Below, piece after piece: positions 58,918 to 64,000 of a stretch of DNA of 64,000 nt. The stretch's first letter is position 1, and every line of letters begins with the position of its first letter. The stretch comes from Actinomadura macrotermitis. Lineage in GTDB: Bacteria; Actinomycetota; Actinomycetes; Streptosporangiales; Streptosporangiaceae. The position numbers were made by a program, and so were the translations under genes. The notes beneath the pieces were generated by a model. The model was given only the letters and a program-made list of their open reading frames with translations, was not told the DNA's origin and did not search any database. The stretch spans positions 1-64,000 of the forward strand of contig NZ_WEGH01000005.1 of the NCBI RefSeq assembly GCF_009604375.1, read 5' to 3'.

Positions 58918-59898
58918 ATGGCGATGACCGGTGTGGTGAAGGACGAGCTGAGCAGGCTCACGGTGCTGAAGCCGTGCTGCCGCAAGGCCGAGGTCTCGAC
59001 GTTGCTGCGGTTCGCCGGCGGCCTGCACCTGGTGAGCGGCCGGATCGTGATCGAGGCCGAGATCGACACCGGGGCGGCGGCCAGGCGGCTGCGCAAGGAC
59101 ATCGCCGAGGTGTTCGGGCACACCTCCGACGTGGTCGTCCTCGCCCCGAGCGGGCTGCGCAAGGGCAACCGCTACGTGGTGCGGGTGTTCCGCGACGGCG
59201 AGTCGCTGGCGCGCCAGACCGGGCTGATCGACAACAACGGGCGGCCGGTGCGCGGCCTGCCCCGGCACGTGGTGGCGGGCGCCGGCTGCGACGCCGAGGC
59301 GGCCTGGCGCGGCGCGTTCCTGGCGCACGGCTCGCTGACCGAGCCGGGCCGGTCGATGTCGCTGGAGGTGACCTGCCCCGGCCCCGAGGCCGCGCTGGCG
59401 CTGGTCGGCGCCGCCCGCCGGCTGAAGATCCACGCCAAGGCCCGCGAGGTGCGCGGGGTGGACCGCGTGGTGGTGCGCGACGGCGACGCGATCAGCGCGC
59501 TGCTCACCCGGCTCGGCGCGCACGACAGCGTGCTGGCCTGGGAGGAGCGCCGGATGCGCCGCGAGGTGCGCGCGACCGCCAACCGGCTGGCCAACTTCGA
59601 CGACGCCAACCTGCGCCGCTCGGCCCGCGCGGCCGTCGCGGCGGGCGCCCGCGTCGCGCGCGCCCTGGAGATCCTCGGCGACGACGCCCCCGACCACCTG
59701 GTCAACGCGGGCCGGCTGCGGCTGGAGCACAAGCAGGCGTCGCTGGAGGAGCTCGGCCAGCTCGCCGACCCGCCGCTCACCAAGGACGCGATCGCCGGCC
59801 GTATAAGGCGTCTGCTGGCCATGGCCGACAAGCGCGCGAGCGACCAGGGCATCCCCGGCACCGAGGCCAACCTCACCGCCGACATGCTCGCCCCCTGA
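58918..59898 (+). CDS. whiA: Sporulation/cell-division regulator WhiA
   Basis: The product is a 326-residue WhiA. It has an N-terminal LAGLIDADG homing-endonuclease-like fold without nuclease residues (VKDELSRL, CCRKAEVSTLLRFAGGLHL) and a C-terminal HTH (LGQLADPPLTKDAIAGRIRRLLAMADKRA). In Streptomyces it activates sporulation septation genes with WhiB; in other bacteria it affects division. ATG 58918 gives the family start MAMTGVVKDELSRL. A 14-bp-stem terminator follows. Confidence 0.95.
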   Translation: MAMTGVVKDELSRLTVLKPCCRKAEVSTLLRFAGGLHLVSGRIVIEAEIDTGAAARRLRKDIAEVFGHTSDVVVLAPSGLRKGNRYVVRVFRDGESLARQTGLIDNNGRPVRGLPRHVVAGAGCDAEAAWRGAFLAHGSLTEPGRSMSLEVTCPGPEAALALVGAARRLKIHAKAREVRGVDRVVVRDGDAISALLTRLGAHDSVLAWEERRMRREVRATANRLANFDDANLRRSARAAVAAGARVARALEILGDDAPDHLVNAGRLRLEHKQASLEELGQLADPPLTKDAIAGRIRRLLAMADKRASDQGIPGTEANLTADMLAP

Positions 59899-59920
59899 CC
59901 GGGCGCCCCCTCCCGTCCTC

Positions 59921-59953
59921 CGGCCCCGGCCGCCGCCACGGCGGCCGGGGCCG
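59921..59953. terminator. Bidirectional terminator hairpin
   Basis: CGGCCCCGGCCGCC at 59921-59934 pairs perfectly with 59940-59953 around a GCCAC loop, between convergent whiA and the anti-sigma-like gene. Confidence 0.8.
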
Positions 59954-59962
59954 ACGGCGTTC

Positions 59963-61096
59963 TCAGACGGCCCAGACGTTGACGAGGCGGCCCTGCGCGT
60001 CGTAGCCGGCCAGCCGGCCGATGCGGTTGGTCGTGGCACCGCGCGCGAGGCCGGTGGCGTGGACCGAGAACACCCGGCCGCCGCCGCCGAGGTCGACCAT
60101 CCGGGCGGGCAGCTTCCGGCCGTCGCGCAGCTCGGCGACCACCCGCGTCATGCGCGGCGCGGCGAAGCCGTACCACCACCGCGACCGCGGGCCCTCGACG
60201 AGGCGGTAGACGGCGCCGAAGTTGCGGCCCGCGCCGGGGCCGGACGCGACGCTCTCCTCGGTGCCGAACCCGACCACCGCACCGTCGCGGAAAAGGTGCA
60301 TGGTGACCGGGCCGTGCCGGGCCGGGAAGGTGAACAGCGGGGTGCCGGTCGTCAGCGGCCGCGGCTGGCTCAGCGTGAGCGTTCCGACCGGCGGGAACTG
60401 CCTGGTCCACCCTTCGGGCGTCAGCTCGTCCAGGTGGGGCGGTGAGACCGCCTGCAGCACCGGCAGCAGCACCGCCGTGTTCGGCCCGGCCATGACCGAC
60501 AGGCTCGCCGGGCCGTGCCCGTTGCGCTGGGACGGGCTGAGGGGCACCTGCCAGATCCGCGGTGTCCCGCCGCCGATCCGTATGGGCGCGCCGGTCAGCC
60601 GGCCGGTCGGACGAAGGTCGGTGACGCGGCCGTCGGCCACCCCGTAGAGCACGCTTCCGGGCTCCTGCCCGTCGCTCTGTCCCGTCGAGCGCTCCATGAT
60701 GACCGCGGCGTGCTGCCCGCCCGGGATCCGCCAGGGCCGGCAGTCCCCACCGCCCGTGGCGGCCCGCCAGCACAGCAGGTTCCCGGCGATCCACACCGAG
60801 GTGTCCCGGTCGGGGCGCCAGACCGGCCCGGTCGGGCGGTAGCGCGGGTCCAGGTCGCGGAGCAGGGACGCCGCCGGGCGCGGCGCCCGCTGTTCCGGCT
60901 GGACGACCACGAGCACGGCCGCGGCCAGCGCGAGCACCGATGCGGTCGCGGCGGCGGCGAGCGCGGGCGCCCAGCGGCGGCGGCGCCGGGCGCGTGCGAG
61001 CCGGGCCAGGTTGTCGGCGCGGGCGTGCCCGTGCGGCTCGACCCGGGCGGCCTCGGCGGCCAGGGCCGCCCGGATCCGCTCCTCGATGGTCGTCAT
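59963..61096 (-). CDS. Anti-sigma-factor-like membrane protein
   Basis: This 377-residue protein has a cytoplasmic helical N-terminus (TTIEERIRAALAAEAARVEP, residues 2-40), one membrane helix at about 42-68, and a 300-residue extracytoplasmic domain rich in beta strands with no known family. It overlaps the upstream sigma gene by 4 nt (ATGA), the usual arrangement of ECF sigma and anti-sigma factors, so inhibition of that sigma is likely. No zinc HxxxCxxC anti-sigma motif is seen. Confidence 0.8.
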   Translation of the reverse strand: MTTIEERIRAALAAEAARVEPHGHARADNLARLARARRRRRWAPALAAAATASVLALAAAVLVVVQPEQRAPRPAASLLRDLDPRYRPTGPVWRPDRDTSVWIAGNLLCWRAATGGGDCRPWRIPGGQHAAVIMERSTGQSDGQEPGSVLYGVADGRVTDLRPTGRLTGAPIRIGGGTPRIWQVPLSPSQRNGHGPASLSVMAGPNTAVLLPVLQAVSPPHLDELTPEGWTRQFPPVGTLTLSQPRPLTTGTPLFTFPARHGPVTMHLFRDGAVVGFGTEESVASGPGAGRNFGAVYRLVEGPRSRWWYGFAAPRMTRVVAELRDGRKLPARMVDLGGGGRVFSVHATGLARGATTNRIGRLAGYDAQGRLVNVWAV

Positions 61097-61617
61097 GACG
61101 TCTCCCGCAGGGTCCGGCCGAGCGCGGCGATGGCGCGCGAGGTGTGGGTCTTGACGGTGCCGACGCCGACCCCGAGGGTGTCGGCGGTCTCCCGTTCCCC
61201 GAGGTCCAGCCAGTAGCGCAGCACCAGGACCTCGCGCTGGCGGCGCGGCAGCAGGTCCAGGGCGGCCAGCAGCTCGCGCACCGACTCGCGGTGCACGGCG
61301 CCGGCCTCGGCCGACGCCTCGGTCCCGGTCTCGGCGAGCTGGGCGCGCCGCCGCCGCGCCACGCCGAGGTGCCGCAACCGGTTGCGTGTCAGGTTGCACA
61401 CGGTGCTGCGCAGGTAGGCGAGCGCCGCGTTCGGGTCGCGCAGGGCGCGCCGCCTGCGGTGCAGCCGGACGAACGCCTCCTGCGCGACGTCCTCGGGGTC
61501 GTCGGCGCCCAGCAGCCGGGCGAAGCGCACCAGGCCCCAGAAGTGGGCGTCGAAGAGCGCGGCGTATCCGGTCTCGGGGAGACCGGCCGCCGCCTCCCCG
61601 GCAGGGGAAGAGATCAT
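61093..61617 (-). CDS. ECF RNA polymerase sigma factor (SigE-family-like)
   Basis: This 174-residue ECF sigma factor has region 2 at about 15-85 (YAALFDAHFWGLVRFARLLGAD, then AQEAFVRLHRRR) and region 4 at about 115-165 (LPRRQREVLVLRYWLDLGERETADTLGVGVGTVKTHTSRAI). ATG 61617 is preferred because region 2 begins normally after it; ATG 61668 would add a Pro/Ala lead. GGTGAAC repeats and a GTGAAC-GG-GTTCAC palindrome lie 43-68 bp upstream. It forms a coupled pair with the next gene. Confidence 0.88.
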   Translation of the reverse strand: MISSPAGEAAAGLPETGYAALFDAHFWGLVRFARLLGADDPEDVAQEAFVRLHRRRRALRDPNAALAYLRSTVCNLTRNRLRHLGVARRRRAQLAETGTEASAEAGAVHRESVRELLAALDLLPRRQREVLVLRYWLDLGERETADTLGVGVGTVKTHTSRAIAALGRTLRETS

Positions 61618-61659
61618 GGTTGTAGGACAGCCGGGACGCGCCGGCGTTGACGCCGCGAT

Positions 61660-61685
61660 GGTGAACATGCGGTGAACGGGTTCAC
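61660..61685. promoter_or_regulatory. GGTGAAC repeats and palindrome upstream of sigma gene
   Basis: GGTGAAC occurs at 61660-61666 and 61671-61677, and GTGAAC-GG-GTTCAC at 61672-61685 is a perfect dyad. It overlaps the stop codon of the heparinase-like gene. Could be the autoregulated promoter/operator of the sigma operon. Confidence 0.4.
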
Positions 61686-63454
61686 GGCAGCCGCCGCAGG
61701 GAGCCGTCGGCGGCGACCTCGAAGGCCAGCCGCCGGCCGGCGATCCGCGTCTCGGCCCGCAGCGTCCCGCCCGGCCCGGCGGTGGTGCGCACCCGCGGCC
61801 TGGCGCCGTTGCGGGACGGCGCGATGAGCGTGAGCATCCGCACGTCGGTCCCCGCCCCGCTCATATGGACGACCGGGGCCTTCAGGACCGTCCGCTCGGC
61901 GGGCGCGATCCAGCCCTGCGCGACCTGCGCGGGCAGGGTGCCCGCGCCCGGCAGCGGGATGCCCAGGAAGTCCACCCGGACCCGGCCCGCGCGGGCGACC
62001 GCGCCGTCCGCGACGGGGGCGGCGGTGAACGCGGCGGGCAGGTGCCACAGCTGCTCGGCGGTGCGCGGCTCGGTGGAGCGGGCGCCGTCGAGCACGACCA
62101 TGGCGTCGGGGCCCGACGCGACCAGCACCGACCGGGTCCGGGTCGTGCCGGTGTAGGCGGTGTCGGTGAAGGAGAAGGTGTCGGCGCCGGGGGCGAAGCG
62201 GTGCGCCGTCAGGGCGGTCGCGGCGTCGGGCCGTAACTGCGCGCCGCGTACCACCAGCGTGTTGTGGGAGTCGGGGGAGCGCAGCAGCTTCCGCCAGGAC
62301 GGGTCGCTGTAGCCGGCGTGGCCGCCCGGGACGATGAGGTCGCGGCCCGCGGCGAAGAACGTCAGCGCCATGTGGTCGTCCTGGCCGTGCGCGAACCGGC
62401 CGGGCCCGAACCGGGCGGTGTAGGCCATCGCGTTCCGCTTCCAGCCGGAGCGGCCCATCACGTACCCGGCCTGGTAGACGCGGGCGCGGGCCTTCGGCGG
62501 GGTGCCGCGGCGCCCGCCGGAGGCCACGTGCTCGATCGGCCCCCGCCCGCGCCTGGAGATCTCGGACGCCCGGCCCGCGTAGGACTCGCCGATCTGCAGC
62601 AGGTCCCCGGCCGGGGTGAGCTGGAAGGCGATGAACTCGTCCAGCAGCCCGAGGCGCCGGTCCATCTCGGCCGGCACGGGGCGGCCGCAGGCCCGCATGG
62701 TCTTCAGCGCCAGGCGCCACCGGCCCCGGTTGTAGACCGCGTAGTGGGCGGACTGCTCGTTGCCGGCGCCCTCGGCGTCGATCGCGGGCCGCGCCCCGCC
62801 CGGCGGGTCCAGCATCGCCTCCACCAGCCGCCGGTGGCCGATGTCCGCCAGGTCGGGCCGGCCGATCGCGCAGCCGGCCGCCAGCAGGATCATGGACTCG
62901 TCGGTGCCGTGGTTCCAGGGGCCGGAGTAGTGCCGGGGGTCGGCCAGCCAGGACGCGTGCCGCGCGATCGCCTCGTCCAGCCAGCGCGCCCGGTAGCGGG
63001 CGCGCAGGCAGGTCATGGTGATCAGCCGGAACTTGGTGCCCTCCTCGACCGCCTCCCGCCGGTCGGCGCTCAGCCGGCCGGGGGAGGCGTTGTCGTGCAG
63101 CCAGTCGCGGACGATCGCGGCGGCCCGCTCCAGCGACGGCCCGTCGCCCGCGCCGATCAGGCCGCCGAGCCATTCCAGCGAGTGCAGCCACAACTGCCAC
63201 GTCCGGTTGCGGTAGGGGTCCAGGCCCCAGTCCACGTCGGTGCCCGAGGCCACTTTCACCGGTGCGGTGCCGGGGGCGCGGAACAGGCCCGCGGCGACCT
63301 GGGCGGGCGGGTTGACGGTGCCGTCCAGGCCGTTGTAGCCGAGGCACGGCATTCCGGCGACGGGAGGGGCGGCCGGCGGCGCGATGCCCGCCGCGGGACC
63401 GCCGCAGGCGGCCGCGCCCAGCATCAGGAGGACAGGCCAGAGTCGTGGCTTCAC
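61682..63454 (-). CDS. Heparinase II/III-like lipoprotein
   Basis: The product is a 590-residue exported protein. The signal peptide ends in lipobox GAAAC (Cys at about 17). An alpha-helical toroid domain follows to residue 350, including SGPWNHGTDESMILLAAGC and AEGAGNEQSAHYAVYNRGRW. A heparinase II/III beta domain follows with YARF...FAHGQDDHMALTFFAAGRDLIVPGGHAGYSD and SPDSHNTLVV. It is predicted to be a polysaccharide lyase for an uronic-acid polymer. It starts at GTG 63454 and is upstream of, and co-directional with, the sigma/anti-sigma pair. A DasR-like operator lies between it and gap. Confidence 0.88.
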   Translation of the reverse strand: MKPRLWPVLLMLGAAACGGPAAGIAPPAAPPVAGMPCLGYNGLDGTVNPPAQVAAGLFRAPGTAPVKVASGTDVDWGLDPYRNRTWQLWLHSLEWLGGLIGAGDGPSLERAAAIVRDWLHDNASPGRLSADRREAVEEGTKFRLITMTCLRARYRARWLDEAIARHASWLADPRHYSGPWNHGTDESMILLAAGCAIGRPDLADIGHRRLVEAMLDPPGGARPAIDAEGAGNEQSAHYAVYNRGRWRLALKTMRACGRPVPAEMDRRLGLLDEFIAFQLTPAGDLLQIGESYAGRASEISRRGRGPIEHVASGGRRGTPPKARARVYQAGYVMGRSGWKRNAMAYTARFGPGRFAHGQDDHMALTFFAAGRDLIVPGGHAGYSDPSWRKLLRSPDSHNTLVVRGAQLRPDAATALTAHRFAPGADTFSFTDTAYTGTTRTRSVLVASGPDAMVVLDGARSTEPRTAEQLWHLPAAFTAAPVADGAVARAGRVRVDFLGIPLPGAGTLPAQVAQGWIAPAERTVLKAPVVHMSGAGTDVRMLTLIAPSRNGARPRVRTTAGPGGTLRAETRIAGRRLAFEVAADGSLRRLP

Positions 63455-63622
63455 AGGGCGGAGACACCGAGGACCGGTCCCGGGTTGACCCCCGAACGGT
63501 GATCATCACGACATTTCCTGCGGTTCATCGCCGCGATGCCTCAGCGCCCCGGAACCGCCCCAAAGCCTTCACCGTGCGGTTCGGCGACCGGCTGCGGCGG
63601 CCGGCTCAGGGGCTGCGCGCCA

Positions 63623-63650
63623 TTGGTATAGACAAGGTGGTCTAGACCCT
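63623..63650. promoter_or_regulatory. Tandem DasR-type (dre-like) operator
   Basis: GTGGTCTAGACCCT at 63637-63650 matches the DasR consensus core TGGTCTAGACCA closely. TTGGTATAGACAA at 63623-63635 is a weaker copy 14 bp upstream. They lie in the 352-bp region 63455-63806 between heparinase and gap, which holds no gene. Confidence 0.6.
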
Positions 63651-63742
63651 GCCGCCGCAGGCCGGATCCCCCGGACGGGTGAGGGCGGCTCACCCCCTGA
63701 TTTCCCACGCCACCGGTGTCGGAGGGCGGGGCGGGCATTGGA

Positions 63743-63770
63743 TAGGCTCGGTGGCAGGGGGCGACCCCTG
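63743..63770 (+). promoter_or_regulatory. gap promoter -10 and 5' leader hairpin
   Basis: TAGGCT at 63743-63748 is a plausible -10. CAGGGG-GCGA-CCCCTG at 63755-63770 is a 6-bp stem with a GNRA-type loop, placed at the predicted 5' end of the transcript. GAGGAG at 63792-63797 is the ribosome binding site. Confidence 0.45.
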
Positions 63771-63806
63771 GACCAGTGCGAGACGACGTAAGAGGAGAGC
63801 CGTTCC

Positions 63807-64000
63807 GTGACCATCCGAGTAGGCATCAACGGGTTCGGCCGGATCGGCCGTAACTTCTTCCGCGCGGTCAAGGCCAGCGGGGCCGACATCGAGATCGTGG
63901 CGGTCAACGACCTGACCGACAACGCCACCCTGGCCCACCTGCTCAAGTACGACAGCATCCTCGGCCGCTTCCCCGAGGAGGTCAAGGCGACCGCGGACGA
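63807..64000 (+). CDS. gap: Glyceraldehyde-3-phosphate dehydrogenase (5' part)
   Basis: The first 64 residues of type I GAPDH are visible. The gene continues past the window. TIRVGINGFGRIGRNFFRA is the NAD-binding Rossmann start, followed by VAVNDLTDNATLAHLLKYDS, both diagnostic. It catalyses the NAD-dependent oxidation of glyceraldehyde 3-phosphate in glycolysis. GTG 63807 has GAGGAG 9 bases upstream. In actinobacteria it normally heads gap-pgk-tpi after whiA; here four features (sigma, anti-sigma, heparinase and the operator) lie between whiA and gap. Confidence 0.95.
   Translation, partial: MTIRVGINGFGRIGRNFFRAVKASGADIEIVAVNDLTDNATLAHLLKYDSILGRFPEEVKATAD

Overview
The window is about 74% G+C, gene-dense, and reads as an actinobacterial chromosome. 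Three lines support this. The tlyA-NAD kinase-recN-steA-steB order matches the tlyA region known from Mycobacterium and Streptomyces. The uvrA/uvrC-rapZ-yvcK-whiA-gap order is the classical actinobacterial one. Mycothiol-dependent enzymes and WhiA are present. Gene style (large STAND proteins, DUF6301/TY-Chap-like pairs, GPGG microprotein) suggests a filamentous actinomycete such as Actinomadura or a relative; that assignment is inference.

Layout. 0-3 kb: the 5S gene ending an rRNA operon, then a very unusual Arg/Asp/Gly-repeat plus TPR protein. 3-10 kb: a metallo-hydrolase, a tail-less SSB-like protein, a methyltransferase/ferredoxin pair, DUF1015, TPR, HAD phosphatase and secreted phosphodiesterase genes. 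10.3-20.2 kb: a tight co-directional block (small protein, tlyA, NAD kinase, recN, steA, steB, MraY-like, murJ, GT4) that joins rRNA modification, NADP supply, recombination and cell-envelope/septation functions. 20.2-21.4 kb: terC behind an apparent ECF promoter and a yybP-ykoY manganese riboswitch. 21.5-36.4 kb: a fused acyl-CoA dehydrogenase, DUF6301-like and TY-Chap-like genes, a lipoprotein, a MoxR-VWA pair, an MFS pump with its HxlR regulator, an adenylate cyclase, an oxidoreductase with its TetR regulator, and a mycothiol-dependent formaldehyde detoxification pair.

36.5-48.8 kb looks accessory. It has a NACHT-LRR protein (bacterial NLR type), a hypothetical, a secreted lipase, a P-loop kinase-like protein, a GPGG microprotein, an MBL hydrolase, and a three-gene group: small membrane protein, a 1262-residue Crp/Fnr-NB-ARC-TPR fusion, and a stand-alone Crp/Fnr regulator. 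The Crp-STAND fusion is the most unusual object in the window. It puts a cNMP-type sensor/HTH where AfsR-like STAND regulators carry a SARP domain.

48.8-64 kb returns to core genes: a mycothiol-dependent isomerase-family gene; uvrA with a candidate SOS box; two tandem Rieske lipoproteins; an MscS channel; uvrC-rapZ-yvcK-whiA; an ECF sigma/anti-sigma-like pair with a heparinase-like lipoprotein; and the start of gap behind a candidate DasR-type operator. No tRNA genes, CRISPR arrays, insertion sequences or phage genes were recognised.
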